This document shows positions 18,085 through 27,399 of a stretch of 46,344 bases of DNA, piece by piece. The stretch's first letter is position 1. Each line of letters starts with the position of its first letter. Position numbers and translations under genes: made by a program. Below the pieces are notes generated by a model. The model was not told where the DNA came from. It made no database searches and saw only the letters and a list, made by a program, of their open reading frames with translations. Origin of the DNA: Pseudomaricurvus alkylphenolicus (GTDB taxonomy: Bacteria; Pseudomonadota; Gammaproteobacteria; Pseudomonadales; Cellvibrionaceae); the NCBI RefSeq assembly GCF_011683955.1, contig NZ_JAAQPI010000033.1, positions 1 to 46,344 of the forward strand, written 5' to 3'.

Positions 18085-20730
18085 ATGGAACAAACAGCTG
18101 CACAAGGCCTGTCCTCTGCCGAAGCCAAAGAGCGACTGCAGGAGTTCGGTCCTAACCAGTTGCCGGAGAAACGCGGCGACAACCCAGCGCGTATTTTTGT
18201 GTCTCAGTTCAACAGCCCCTTTATCTACATGCTGCTGGCTGCGGCCCTGGTGTCATTCGGCCTTGATCATACCGTCAATGGGGTGTTTATCCTCGCGGTA
18301 CTGGTACTGAATGCAACGATCGGAACCATACAGGAATACTCTGCTCAACGTGCCGCCACTGCCCTTAAGCAAATGGTTCCGCAGTTTGCCGCTGTGATTC
18401 GCGACGGCGAGACGCAAACGGTGAACGCGACCGAGCTGGTGCCAGGGGATATGGTACTGCTGGTCTCCGGTGACAAGGTTCCGGCAGACTTGGCTCTGTC
18501 CAGTGTGCAGGATCTGTTGATCAACGAATCCGTGCTCACCGGCGAGTCAAACGCGGCAATAAAGCAAGTCGACACCCCCATACCCGCAGATGCGCCTCTG
18601 GCCGACCGCAGCGATCAGGCCTTTGCCGGCACTATCGTCACTCACGGCCGGGCCAGGGGCGAGGTCATCGCCACCGGGCTGCAATCACAGATTGGTCGTA
18701 TCGCTGCCGACGTAAGCGCCGTCGAACATATCAAGCCACCGCTGCTGCAACGTATAGAGCGCTTTACGCTGAGAGTATCCTATAGCGTATTAGCAGTGAT
18801 CCTGTTGTTGTTTGTGATCACGCTATTCCGGGGCGCGGACCTGGCCAGTGTCTTTTTACTGGGGGTCGCGCTTGCGGTTTCAGCCATTCCGGAGGGGCTC
18901 CCCGCGGCCATCACCGTGGCCCTGGCTATTGGTATGCGGCGTATGGCCAAAGTCAACGTCATCGTGCGCAAGCTGGTGGCCGTGGAATCCCTGGGCTCCT
19001 GCACTTACATTGCCTCTGACAAGACCGGCACCCTGACCGTTAACGAAATGACTGCCAAAGTAGTCCTGCTACCCGACGGCAGACGCTACCGTGTGGGTGG
19101 CGAAGGCATGGACATGCACGGCGACATCCTCGGTGAAGGTCTGCCCCCGGGTGAAAATGACGATCTGGAGCCCTTGATTCTCTCGGGTTTGCTGGCCAAC
19201 GAGGCCAGTCTGGTTTTTCGTGACAACCAATGGAACGCCAGCGGCGATGGCGTAGATCTGGCTTTTCAGGTGCTGGCCGCAAAATACGGCTTTGACTTAC
19301 AAAACTATCGCCAAACCTATACCGAGCTCAGCCGCATTCCCTATGAATCGGAAAACGCGTATAGCGCCAGTACCAACGACGTCGCGGGTGAACTCCGAGT
19401 ACATGTGAAAGGCAGTGCGGAGAAGGTGCTTGCCATGTGCAAGCGGCTGCCCGGGGGAGCATCCATCGACCCCACTGCCATTATGACACAGGCCGATCAA
19501 CTCGCCGGCGAGGGTTATCGCGTGCTGGCATTGGCAAGCGGTGCTGTTTCTGAGGGCACCCCGTCGCTTGCCGGTTGCATCAACGATCTCACCTTTCAGG
19601 GGCTGGTCGGTATGATTGACCCCCTCAGGCCGGAAGCCAAGGACGCTATTGCCCGTTGCCGCGACGCTAACATCAAGGTGGCGATGATCACTGGCGACCA
19701 CCCGCAGACGGCACTCGCCCTGGCCCGGGAGCTGCGCATCGCTGACACTGATGACAAGGCCGTGACGGGCACACAGGTGGAGAAGGCTGCCGCACAGGGC
19801 GAGGAGCAACTTGCAGAATGTGTCGCCTCTTCGAGCGTTTTCGCCCGTGTTGAACCCACCCAAAAACTCACGATTGTGCAACGGCTAATCGACTCCGGTC
19901 ACTTTGTTGCCGTGACCGGCGATGGGGTTAACGATGCCCCCGCCCTGCGCCACGCTCATGTGGGTATTGCCATGGGTAAACGCGGTACCGACGTGGCACG
20001 GGAAAGCGCAGAACTCATCATTACTGACGACAATTTCGCCTCGATATTACAAGGCATCAAACAAGGTCGAATTGTTTATAACAACATTCGCAAAGTGGTG
20101 TTTTTGCTCATTTCCACCGGTGCGGCTGAGATTACCCTGTTTATTTTGAGTGTCCTGTTCGGTTTTCCCATTCCCCTATTCCCCATTCAGTTGCTCTGGT
20201 TAAACCTGGTGACCAACGGTATTCAGGATGTAGCGCTGGCGTTCGAACCTGAGGAGGGCGATGAGCTGAAACGAGCGCCCCGTGCACCCTCCGAAACCAT
20301 TTTCAATCGCATCATGGTGGAAAGGGTCTTAGTCAATGCTGTGGTGATGGGGTGCCTCGCTTTTATCGTCTTTGCCTGGTCCCTTAGCCAGGGGATGAGC
20401 GAAGAGTCCGCCCGTAACATTACCCTGCTGCTGATGGTCCTGTTCGAAAATGTGCATGTGCTCAACAGCCGCTCCGAAACCCAGTCCGTGTTCCGACAAC
20501 CGTTTTTCGGCAATCCGTTACTGCTGTTCGGCATGCTCGCCGCCCAAGGTATTCATATTGCCGCCATGTACACACCCGGGTTAAAGGACGTACTGCAAGT
20601 AGAGCCTGTCAGTCTACTCCAGTGGGCAACACTACTGTGTATCGCACTGGTATTGATCGTTGTCTCTGAGGCCCACAAGCACATTAACAAGCGCAAGGCG
20701 GCAACAAGGCCATCAACAGATGCGGGGTAG
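18085..20730 (+). CDS. P-type cation-transporting ATPase (P2A-like, Ca2+-type)
   Basis: An 881-residue inner-membrane pump. Seen in order: N-terminal cation ATPase domain, the dephosphorylation motif LTGES (~150), M4 with PEGLP (~269), the phosphorylation site DKTGTL (~312), the hinge TGDGVNDAPAL (~611), M5 with AAEI, M6 with NLVTNG (~707), then the C-terminal helices. This is the P2A/P2B layout of calcium pumps. Against SERCA, the M4 and M5 glutamates and the M6 Asn and Thr are kept, but the M5 Asn is Gly and the M6 Asp is Asn. The transported ion is therefore uncertain (Ca2+, Mn2+, Na+ or other). Ribosome site AGGAAT. Its last 18 bp overlap the convergent end of hypE, with no visible terminator between. 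Confidence 0.88.
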   Translation: MEQTAAQGLSSAEAKERLQEFGPNQLPEKRGDNPARIFVSQFNSPFIYMLLAAALVSFGLDHTVNGVFILAVLVLNATIGTIQEYSAQRAATALKQMVPQFAAVIRDGETQTVNATELVPGDMVLLVSGDKVPADLALSSVQDLLINESVLTGESNAAIKQVDTPIPADAPLADRSDQAFAGTIVTHGRARGEVIATGLQSQIGRIAADVSAVEHIKPPLLQRIERFTLRVSYSVLAVILLLFVITLFRGADLASVFLLGVALAVSAIPEGLPAAITVALAIGMRRMAKVNVIVRKLVAVESLGSCTYIASDKTGTLTVNEMTAKVVLLPDGRRYRVGGEGMDMHGDILGEGLPPGENDDLEPLILSGLLANEASLVFRDNQWNASGDGVDLAFQVLAAKYGFDLQNYRQTYTELSRIPYESENAYSASTNDVAGELRVHVKGSAEKVLAMCKRLPGGASIDPTAIMTQADQLAGEGYRVLALASGAVSEGTPSLAGCINDLTFQGLVGMIDPLRPEAKDAIARCRDANIKVAMITGDHPQTALALARELRIADTDDKAVTGTQVEKAAAQGEEQLAECVASSSVFARVEPTQKLTIVQRLIDSGHFVAVTGDGVNDAPALRHAHVGIAMGKRGTDVARESAELIITDDNFASILQGIKQGRIVYNNIRKVVFLLISTGAAEITLFILSVLFGFPIPLFPIQLLWLNLVTNGIQDVALAFEPEEGDELKRAPRAPSETIFNRIMVERVLVNAVVMGCLAFIVFAWSLSQGMSEESARNITLLLMVLFENVHVLNSRSETQSVFRQPFFGNPLLLFGMLAAQGIHIAAMYTPGLKDVLQVEPVSLLQWATLLCIALVLIVVSEAHKHINKRKAATRPSTDAG

Positions 20731-21774
20731 CTGTTCACCCGATAGTCTGTCAACAACCCGCAGGCTTCCGATGGCGTTTTCCAATACCACCGTGCCGGCA
20801 TCCGCCTGTTGAACCTCACCAATGGCCGCCGCCAATGGGCAACCGTGCTGGTGCAACACCTGCAGTGCACGCGCCTGATCACTCGCGGCGACAACCGCCA
20901 CAAATCGTCCCTCACAGGCAACGTACATTGGGTCCAGACCGAGGAATTCGCAGGTATCACGCACGGGTTCACGGACCGGTATCAGGCTTTCCTTCAGGTA
21001 GATCCCAAGATGACTGGCGCAAGCCAGTTCGCATAACACGGTCGCCAAGCCACCGCGCGTGGGGTCGCGCAGGCAGGACACATCGATCCCCTGGCGATAA
21101 AGTGCTGATACCGGATCAATCACAGGGCCGGCATCGCTGGCCAGCTGAGTCTCCTCAGTCAACAACCCTTCGCGCAATGCCATGATTGCAGCCCCATGGT
21201 CACCCACCGGGCCACTCACAATCACACTGTTGCCGGGCCGCATCCTGGCCGGTGAAGGAGGCGCATCCACGGCTTCGTCGAGCAGGGTTCCGATGCCGCT
21301 GGTAGTGATATAAACACCGTCGCCCCTGCCCTTTTCCACCACTTTGGTATCACCGGCGACAATCAAAATACCCGCCGCCTTCGCCGCGTCTGCCATTGAA
21401 TCCACCAACCGATGCAAGTCGGCCAATAGCAAACCTTCCTCCAGGATAAACGAAACACTGAGATACCGCGCCCGGGCCGCGCACATGGCCAGATCGTTAG
21501 CGGTACCGTGTACGGCCAGGCTACCGATATCGCCGCCGGGGAAAAACAGGGGACTGACGGTAAAGGCATCAGTGCTCATGGCCACAGGCCCGGACAAATT
21601 CAAGGTGGCGCCATCGCCCTGTGCAGCTAAAAAAGGATTATCAAATGCCGCCACAAAGCAGTCGTTGATCAACCGATGCATGATCCGGCCGCCACCACCA
21701 TGAGCCAATACAACACGCTCGTAGTCGTTAAACGGCATGGGGCAATTCAGGGTGATCTCGTCAGTCATGCGCAA
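20713..21774 (-). CDS. hypE: Hydrogenase maturation protein HypE (carbamoyl dehydratase)
   Basis: A 353-residue HypE. The N-terminal region has the AIRS/PurM-like start LAHGGGGRIMHRLINDCF and the glycine-rich ATP region (VAGDTKVVEKG). The protein ends in the diagnostic PRIC tail, whose cysteine receives the carbamoyl group from HypF and is dehydrated to thiocyanate, the source of the iron cyanide ligands. Its start overlaps the hypD end by 14 bp. It is the last gene of the hydrogenase operon and overlaps the convergent ATPase gene by 18 bp. Confidence 0.96.
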   Translation of the reverse strand: MRMTDEITLNCPMPFNDYERVVLAHGGGGRIMHRLINDCFVAAFDNPFLAAQGDGATLNLSGPVAMSTDAFTVSPLFFPGGDIGSLAVHGTANDLAMCAARARYLSVSFILEEGLLLADLHRLVDSMADAAKAAGILIVAGDTKVVEKGRGDGVYITTSGIGTLLDEAVDAPPSPARMRPGNSVIVSGPVGDHGAAIMALREGLLTEETQLASDAGPVIDPVSALYRQGIDVSCLRDPTRGGLATVLCELACASHLGIYLKESLIPVREPVRDTCEFLGLDPMYVACEGRFVAVVAASDQARALQVLHQHGCPLAAAIGEVQQADAGTVVLENAIGSLRVVDRLSGEQLPRIC

Positions 21775-22876
21775 GCCTCACAATCTCTGTAGAGCGGTAG
21801 CGGTAGTATGCAGCACAAGCACCTTCGGTAGAGACCATCGGTGCTCCCAGCGGATGCTCCGGCGTGCAACCGCGGCCGAATTCGGGACACTGCGCGGGTT
21901 TGACAAGCCCCTGTAACACCTTGGCAGCCATGCAGGCCCGAGGCTCACTTACGTCTCCCGGGTCACAGTCGTATCGCTGTTGCGCATCAAAGGTGCCGAA
22001 GGCCTCGCGGATTTTCAAGCCGCCAGCGGGTACTATACCGATGCCTCGCCAGTGCTGGTCGACGACTTCGAACACCTCGCTGACGGCGGCCCTGGCTAAC
22101 GGATTGCCATCGGCAAAAACGCTGCGGGCATAGCGGTTTTCAACGTTCGCGACACCGGACTCAAGTTGCCTTACCGCCCCTTCAATCCCCAGCAGAATAT
22201 CCAGCGGTTCAAAACCAGTGATAATCACAGGAACGCTAAAACGCTCGGCAATATCGGGATATTCTTCAACCCCCGCCACCGTACACACATGGCCAGCGGC
22301 CAGAAAGGCATCAACTCGGTTTTCGGGCGATGAGAGTATCAAGGACATCGCCGGGGGTACCCGGACATGGGCCGCCAACAGCGAAAAATTGGAGAGTGAT
22401 AAGGCGGCGGCCTGCTTCACCGCCATTGCCGTTGTCGGCGCCGTGGTTTCAAAACCCACAGCGAACAAAACAACATCACATTGCGGGTTTTGTCGGGCTA
22501 TGGCCACGGCATCGAGTGAGCTGGTTACAATCCTGACATCGGCACCCCGGGCACGGGCCTCAAACAGGTCGCCTCCCTGACCCGGCACCCGCATCATATC
22601 GCCGAAGGTGCACAATATAACGCCGGGCTCCAGAGCCAGGATTCTGGCGCGTTCAATCATCGCCAGGGGAGTGACACAGACTGGACAACCCGGCCCATGT
22701 ATCAGGGTGATGGCATCGGGCAAGAGTGTTTCGATGGCATAACGGGCGATGGTGTGGGTCTGACCACCGCAGACTTCCATAATAGTCCAGGGCCTGGAAC
22801 AGCGCTCATGTATGCGACCCAAAACCTTTCTTATGGCCTCCGGTTGGCGGAATTCACTCTGGTATTTCATAGTCAT
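21761..22876 (-). CDS. hypD: Hydrogenase maturation protein HypD
   Basis: A 371-residue iron-sulfur scaffold on which, with HypC, the Fe(CN)2CO group is built. Seen: the EVCGGQTHT motif (about residue 40), GPGCPVCVTP (~65), the FETTAPTTA segment and the C-terminal 4Fe-4S cysteine set (CPEFGRGC...EGAC). All the conserved cysteines of the family are present. The start overlaps the hypC end by 23 bp, indicating translational coupling. An internal ATG two codons later would also be acceptable. Confidence 0.96.
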   Translation of the reverse strand: MTMKYQSEFRQPEAIRKVLGRIHERCSRPWTIMEVCGGQTHTIARYAIETLLPDAITLIHGPGCPVCVTPLAMIERARILALEPGVILCTFGDMMRVPGQGGDLFEARARGADVRIVTSSLDAVAIARQNPQCDVVLFAVGFETTAPTTAMAVKQAAALSLSNFSLLAAHVRVPPAMSLILSSPENRVDAFLAAGHVCTVAGVEEYPDIAERFSVPVIITGFEPLDILLGIEGAVRQLESGVANVENRYARSVFADGNPLARAAVSEVFEVVDQHWRGIGIVPAGGLKIREAFGTFDAQQRYDCDPGDVSEPRACMAAKVLQGLVKPAQCPEFGRGCTPEHPLGAPMVSTEGACAAYYRYRSTEIVRLAHD

Positions 22877-23087
22877 TCAGCAATTTCAAGGTTTCGTGAG
22901 CCGCCTCTTCATTCAGTATTTGAATGGCAAAACCCACGTGCACAATCACATAATCCCCGATCTTGGCTTCGGGTGTATAAACCAGGCAAACCTCCTTCGT
23001 CACACTGCCAAACCGAACTTTGGCGCAAGGTAGTTCGGATCCGGTCTTAACCAGTGAGATAATCTCTCCCGGTATGGCTAAGCACAT
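22854..23087 (-). CDS. hypC: Hydrogenase assembly chaperone HypC
   Basis: A 77-residue HypC with the hallmark MCLAIPGEI start, in which Cys2 binds the iron ligand complex and the large subunit precursor. It also has the family middle segment (VCLVYTPEAKIGDYVIVHVG) and the end INEEAAHETLKLL. The start lies inside the hypF end (10-bp overlap) behind AGGAGGG, a strong ribosome site. Length is normal for the family. Confidence 0.96.
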   Translation of the reverse strand: MCLAIPGEIISLVKTGSELPCAKVRFGSVTKEVCLVYTPEAKIGDYVIVHVGFAIQILNEEAAHETLKLLNDYEIPE

Positions 23088-25360
23088 GGTCCCTCCTGCT
23101 GTCGTGTTCCAACGTTCTCCAGGGTCATTGCCGCCACCCAGGCCTGCCCCAGTGCCAGACCACCGTCTCCAGGGGGAACTCTCTGTGGAAATATGACCCT
23201 GTGGCCGGCATCAACCAATGCCCGTTCACAGCTTTCCAGCAACAACTTGTTTTGAAAACACCCGCCGCAGAGGGCAACCGTATGCATCTGCGAGCGACCG
23301 ACCACGGCCAACACCATCGCCACCAGGGTGGCGTGGAAACGAGCGGCGATGCGGCCGGGCTGCTCTTTTTCGGCAAGCATTTGCGCTAACGTCGGCCGCC
23401 AATCCAACTGCTCCCCATCGAACGAAAAGTCATAGGGATTGATTACGCCATCGCCTTGCGACTCAGCAAATGCCGCCATGGCAGCGTATTCCACCGCCAT
23501 AGCGGCCTGGGCTTCGAACTGCGATTGTTGGCAGAGTCCCGACAACGCGGCCACGCCATCAAACAGGCGCCCCATACTGCTGCTCAATGGCGATGATGTC
23601 GATGACCTTGCCAGCCGCGCATAAGCGCAGAGCTGCTTATCGGTGTCGGGCAGTGCCAGTCCGGCTTCCGCGCATAAACCCGCAAGCACCCGCCGACCAT
23701 CGCGCGAGGCCGCATCACCTCCCGGTAAAGGAAAAGGCCGCAACCCTGCCAGGCGTCGATAGCCGGACGCAGTGACCTGCAGGAATTCGCTGCCCCATAA
23801 GCTGCCGTCAGCGCCGAGTCCGGTGCCGTCCCAGGCAATACCCAGTGCCGACTTTATACCGTGCTCGGCCATACAGGCGGCCACATGGGCGTGATGGTGT
23901 TGAACCGCAATCACCGGACGCCCGTCTTTCCGCGCCCACATACCGGGCGCATAGTCGGGGTGCATATCCGTCGCCAGAAACTTCGCCTTGACCCCGAGGC
24001 AACGTGTGATGGATCGAAACCCACTGAGCATGGCATTTTGGGCGGCAAGCGTTCCCTGATCACCGACTTGTGGCCAACACAGGACGCGATCCTGAACCCA
24101 TAGCGCCGGCGATTGTTTGAGGTGGCCACCGGTGGCGAGTATGGCCGACCCTGCCGTCAATCCCGACTCCTCATCACGGCCGCTTAACGCCAACATGGTC
24201 GGCGCATATCCCCGAGCCAGTCGCAGTATTTGTAATCGATGACTCGCAATCCGCACCACCGAGTCGTCGGCGAGGTTAAAAATGTCGCGATTATGAACCA
24301 GAAAACCATCGGCGATATCGGCAAGCCCCTCAAGCGCCTCGGAGTCATCGGTAAACATCGGTTCGCCGTGGAGATTACCGCTGGTGACCACCGTCGGTGC
24401 ACAACGCTTTTGAGCCAGTAAAAAATGTAACGGTGATGCCGGCAACATCGCGCCAAGCCAGGGACTGCCGCATGCCACCGACCCCGCCAGGGAATCGCCG
24501 GTGGCGCGCAACAGAACAATCGGTGCCGCAAGGCTTTCCAATGCTTGCTTTTCGTCTGCATTAACCGACGCATAGCGAGACACATCATTGGAATTTAAAA
24601 ACATCACCGCAAGCGGTTTGGCCGGGCGATGTTTTCTCCGTCGCAGGCGTTCGACCGCCTGCTGATTGTCGGCGGCAACCAGGAGTTGGTAGCCGCCAAT
24701 ACCCTTAAGGGCCAGTATGCCGCCATTGGCCAGCAAGGAAAGCGCCTCATCCAGTGCCTGGCTGCTTTGGGAATAGCTTCCATCTGCGCGGTGAAAAGCC
24801 AGCCGGGGACCACAATCCGGGCAGCAAATACCCTCTGCGTGAAAGCGCCGGTCGGTGTCGCTGTCGAATTCCGCACGGCAGCTTTCACACAACGCAAATG
24901 TCCGCATAGCGGTGTTCTCGCGGTCATAGGGTGAATTGGCAATGATGGTAAAACGGGGCCCGCACTGGGCGCAGCAAATAAACGGGTATTGGTAGCGCCG
25001 GTTATGCGGATCATTCAGTTCCCGCAGGCAGTCGCCGCACGGAGCCAGATCCACAGACGTGGCAAGTTGCGGAAAACGTTGTTCCTCACTGGCGAGAATT
25101 TCGAAGCCACTGCTTTTTCGCCGCGGAACTTGGCATTGGTCAATGTCGGTAACGTCGCTGCCCCGTGGAGCATCGCACTGCACGCGCGTTAAAAAGTGAT
25201 CGAGCCGTTGCGATTCACCCTCAATTTCCACAACCACTTCACCCGACAGGTTTTGCACAAAGCCAACGAGGTCCATGGCTCTTGCCAGCCGTGTGACGAA
25301 CGGGCGGAAACCGACGCCCTGCACGACGCCCCGGACAGCGACACGGCGCCGTTCAATCAT
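23078..25360 (-). CDS. hypF: Carbamoyltransferase HypF
   Basis: HypF makes the carbamoyl group from carbamoyl phosphate and ATP and loads it on HypE. The frame is open further upstream, but the ATG at 25360 is chosen: it gives MIERRRVAVRGVVQGVGFRP, the normal N-terminal acylphosphatase start, and overlaps the hypA stop in ATGATTGA. Domains of the 760-aa product: acylphosphatase (~1-90), two C-x2-C...C-x2-C zinc modules (CGDC...CAQC, CESC...CPDC; ~110-180), YrdC-like (~195-385), and a Kae1-like carbamoyltransferase part with HHHAH (~480). All key motifs appear intact. Confidence 0.95.
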   Translation of the reverse strand: MIERRRVAVRGVVQGVGFRPFVTRLARAMDLVGFVQNLSGEVVVEIEGESQRLDHFLTRVQCDAPRGSDVTDIDQCQVPRRKSSGFEILASEEQRFPQLATSVDLAPCGDCLRELNDPHNRRYQYPFICCAQCGPRFTIIANSPYDRENTAMRTFALCESCRAEFDSDTDRRFHAEGICCPDCGPRLAFHRADGSYSQSSQALDEALSLLANGGILALKGIGGYQLLVAADNQQAVERLRRRKHRPAKPLAVMFLNSNDVSRYASVNADEKQALESLAAPIVLLRATGDSLAGSVACGSPWLGAMLPASPLHFLLAQKRCAPTVVTSGNLHGEPMFTDDSEALEGLADIADGFLVHNRDIFNLADDSVVRIASHRLQILRLARGYAPTMLALSGRDEESGLTAGSAILATGGHLKQSPALWVQDRVLCWPQVGDQGTLAAQNAMLSGFRSITRCLGVKAKFLATDMHPDYAPGMWARKDGRPVIAVQHHHAHVAACMAEHGIKSALGIAWDGTGLGADGSLWGSEFLQVTASGYRRLAGLRPFPLPGGDAASRDGRRVLAGLCAEAGLALPDTDKQLCAYARLARSSTSSPLSSSMGRLFDGVAALSGLCQQSQFEAQAAMAVEYAAMAAFAESQGDGVINPYDFSFDGEQLDWRPTLAQMLAEKEQPGRIAARFHATLVAMVLAVVGRSQMHTVALCGGCFQNKLLLESCERALVDAGHRVIFPQRVPPGDGGLALGQAWVAAMTLENVGTRQQEGPCA

Positions 25361-25613
25361 GGCGCGGCTCTGCCAGATCCACAGAGACGATCTCGACACC
25401 ACCCAGATAATCCGGGTCCTCGATAATATCGAGGCCGATATCGCCCAGGTTTCGGTTGGCAATTTCCACCTCGAAATGTGATCGCAGGTGATTCGCGGAG
25501 CCACCCGCCAGGGCCCCCAGCCGCAGGGTAACAGCCCTCAGCTCCGACCCGTGGCTGCGTGCCGTTGCCATTGCGGTTTCGAGCAAGTTACGAATCAGGC
25601 CAGTCTCGTGCAT
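25353..25613 (-). CDS. hypA: HypA-like nickel chaperone lacking the zinc domain
   Basis: The start at 25613 gives MHETGLIRNLLETAMATA, the invariant M-H-E nickel-binding N-terminus of HypA, behind GAGGAGGAGA. The product is only 86 residues against ~113 for HypA. It has no cysteine at all: the loop with two C-x2-C zinc motifs is missing, and the chain passes from LDIIEDPDYL straight to the final strand GVEIVSVDL. The nickel-binding half and last strand are otherwise well formed, and the frame sits tightly between the protease (22-bp gap) and hypF (8-bp overlap). It therefore looks like a deliberately shortened variant, not random decay. No hypB is found in the locus. Whether it still delivers nickel cannot be told. 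Confidence 0.8.
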   Translation of the reverse strand: MHETGLIRNLLETAMATARSHGSELRAVTLRLGALAGGSANHLRSHFEVEIANRNLGDIGLDIIEDPDYLGGVEIVSVDLAEPRHD

Positions 25614-25635
25614 GCTTGTCTCCTCCTCGTCTCCT

Positions 25636-26082
25636 TTAGCTGAACTCACTGATGGCACGCCGAACGCAGTCGACATATGAATCCATGGCTTCTCTGACCG
25701 CTGCCGACAATGCATCCCCGGGAGCGAAGTTCTGCCCCTCTATGCCAATAAAACAGCCTTCGGGCAAAGGGCGACCGAGAGCCTGACCCAACTGCAGTGT
25801 TTCCGTCGGTCCGAAGCCGTGGGAAGACAGCTGCTTACCCGGACAGAGGTTGTTGAGCAAATCATTAAAGCTCAGTTTCACGATCTTTCCCGGTTGCCCC
25901 GTACCCGCCACCACGTCCAGCAAAATCACCGCTTCGTCAACCTCGAGCAGATCCAACAGCTCGGCCCCGGGACGCCCGGCAAACACAATGTCCGCTTTGC
26001 AACTCGCCTCAATGGCTTTGGCTGCAAGCAGTGCCGCGCCGTCATCACCGGCGACGTTATTGCCCAGTGCAATAATTCTCAC
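25636..26082 (-). CDS. Hydrogenase maturation protease (peptidase M52 family)
   Basis: A 148-residue endopeptidase that removes the C-terminal extension of the hydrogenase large subunit after nickel insertion. The N-terminus has the family pattern ALGNNVAGDDGAAL, with the first nickel-sensing acidic residue; the second acidic region is LLDLLEVDEAVILLDVV and the conserved histidine is in SSHGFGP. It lies 12 bp after hydA, whose predicted product ends with a 12-residue extension beyond the C-terminal cysteine motif, so enzyme and substrate are adjacent. Confidence 0.92.
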   Translation of the reverse strand: MRIIALGNNVAGDDGAALLAAKAIEASCKADIVFAGRPGAELLDLLEVDEAVILLDVVAGTGQPGKIVKLSFNDLLNNLCPGKQLSSHGFGPTETLQLGQALGRPLPEGCFIGIEGQNFAPGDALSAAVREAMDSYVDCVRRAISEFS

Positions 26083-26094
26083 TCTTGTCTCACC

Positions 26095-27399
26095 TCATAA
26101 TGTGTTGTCCCAATCAATATCGAGGCGCAAGAAATGCGTGGCGCAGGAAATACAGGGATCGTAGGAACGAATCAACTGCTCACACAGATGCGTTGCCTGT
26201 TCGTGCTCCATAGACAGCAACTGTGGCGCAACCGAGACCAGATCCGCTTCGATCTGCGCCTGATTCTGAGAGGTCGGCGGAATAATCGTTGCCTCTTTGA
26301 CAAGGCCATCTTCGCCTATTTGGTAGCGGTGGTACAGTACCCCCCGAGGCGCCTCGGTAGCACCGGCCGCAACAGCATCGCGCGTCTTGTAAATCTCAAA
26401 AGCGGGATCGGGCTTTTGATAGGCGTCAATAATATCCAGGGCTTCAGCAAGCGCGTGGACCAGCTCCAGCGAACGAACCACTATCGATTGATAGGGGTTG
26501 CGAACCGGCAGAGCGAGCCCGCATCTTTGCAACGCATCCAGCGCCAGCGGATGCAACTGTTGATGATGTCGGTTAATGCGCGCCATAGGTCCGCAGAGAT
26601 AGTGCTTTGCGTTTTTCAGGCGGCTGTGCAGTGCGGTGGAATGAGGTACCTGAGTCTCGTTGATCTGGCTGTGAAAGTCGGCCACGGGTACGCTGCCCTG
26701 ACCACTGATGTGGATGTGGTCCCCCCACTCCAGCGGATAGTCAACGCCGTCGAGGCAAACAAAGGTATAGTCCTGCTCGAACTCCGGAAAGGAAAAGCCG
26801 GCTGTCCACTGCACCGTATCCAGCGCATCACTGAGTGCTTGCTGCAGTGCCGGGCGCAAATCGGATAAACTCCGCGGCTGCGGTGCGGCAGTAAAACCGC
26901 CCAACCGGACACTGACCGGGTGTATCGCCCGGCCACCCAGCGCGGCGATCAAGGCATTACCGATCTTCTTGATTCGCAACCCCTTTTCAACAAGGTCGCG
27001 GTGATCGGCCGCCATTGCCATAGCACTGGCATAGCCCAGAAAATCCGGCGCATGGAGAAGAAAAATATGAAGCGCATGGCTTTCAACCCACTCTCCGCAA
27101 TAAAGCAGACGCCGCAGTGCACGAATGGACGGTGACGGCACCAAGCCGACGGCATTTTCCAGCGCGCGCACAGCACTCATCTGGTAGGCCACCGGGCAAA
27201 TGCCACAAATTCTGGCGACGATGTCAGGTACTTCTTCAATAGCGCGACCACGCAGGAGGGCTTCGAAGTAGCGCGGCGCCTCAAATATGTTCAACTGTGA
27301 TTCGATCACTTTCCCATCTTGGACTTTCAGGTAAAAACGCCCTTCTCCCTCAACCCGAGTCAGCAGATCGACTTTGTAGACCTTTTTTTCGTCACTCAT
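26095..27399 (-). CDS. hydA: [NiFe] hydrogenase large (alpha) subunit, group-3b-like
   Basis: The catalytic subunit, 434 residues from the ATG at 27399 (an open extension to 27483 is rejected because that start overlaps hydD in ATGAGTGA). The nickel-iron ligands are in the L1 motif RICGICPVAY (~60) and the L2 motif SYDPCISCATH near the C-terminus. The 12 residues after that histidine (FLRLDIDWDNTL) are the expected extension removed by the adjacent protease. Length and motifs fit cytoplasmic group 3 enzymes, which use NAD(P)H. It has no transmembrane or Tat signal. Partner small subunit lies just upstream. Confidence 0.94.
   Translation of the reverse strand: MSDEKKVYKVDLLTRVEGEGRFYLKVQDGKVIESQLNIFEAPRYFEALLRGRAIEEVPDIVARICGICPVAYQMSAVRALENAVGLVPSPSIRALRRLLYCGEWVESHALHIFLLHAPDFLGYASAMAMAADHRDLVEKGLRIKKIGNALIAALGGRAIHPVSVRLGGFTAAPQPRSLSDLRPALQQALSDALDTVQWTAGFSFPEFEQDYTFVCLDGVDYPLEWGDHIHISGQGSVPVADFHSQINETQVPHSTALHSRLKNAKHYLCGPMARINRHHQQLHPLALDALQRCGLALPVRNPYQSIVVRSLELVHALAEALDIIDAYQKPDPAFEIYKTRDAVAAGATEAPRGVLYHRYQIGEDGLVKEATIIPPTSQNQAQIEADLVSVAPQLLSMEHEQATHLCEQLIRSYDPCISCATHFLRLDIDWDNTL

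Noticed and set aside
20713-20730. 18-bp overlap of the hypE and ATPase 3' ends as a possible regulatory antisense region
   Set aside because: Short convergent overlaps are common and nothing else supports regulation.
25361-25504. Upstream extension of the hypF frame
   Set aside because: The acylphosphatase domain begins at the ATG at 25360; the extension overlaps hypA and has no family match.
25614-25715. Upstream extension of the hypA frame
   Set aside because: HypA must begin M-H-E, which is at 25613 behind a strong ribosome site.
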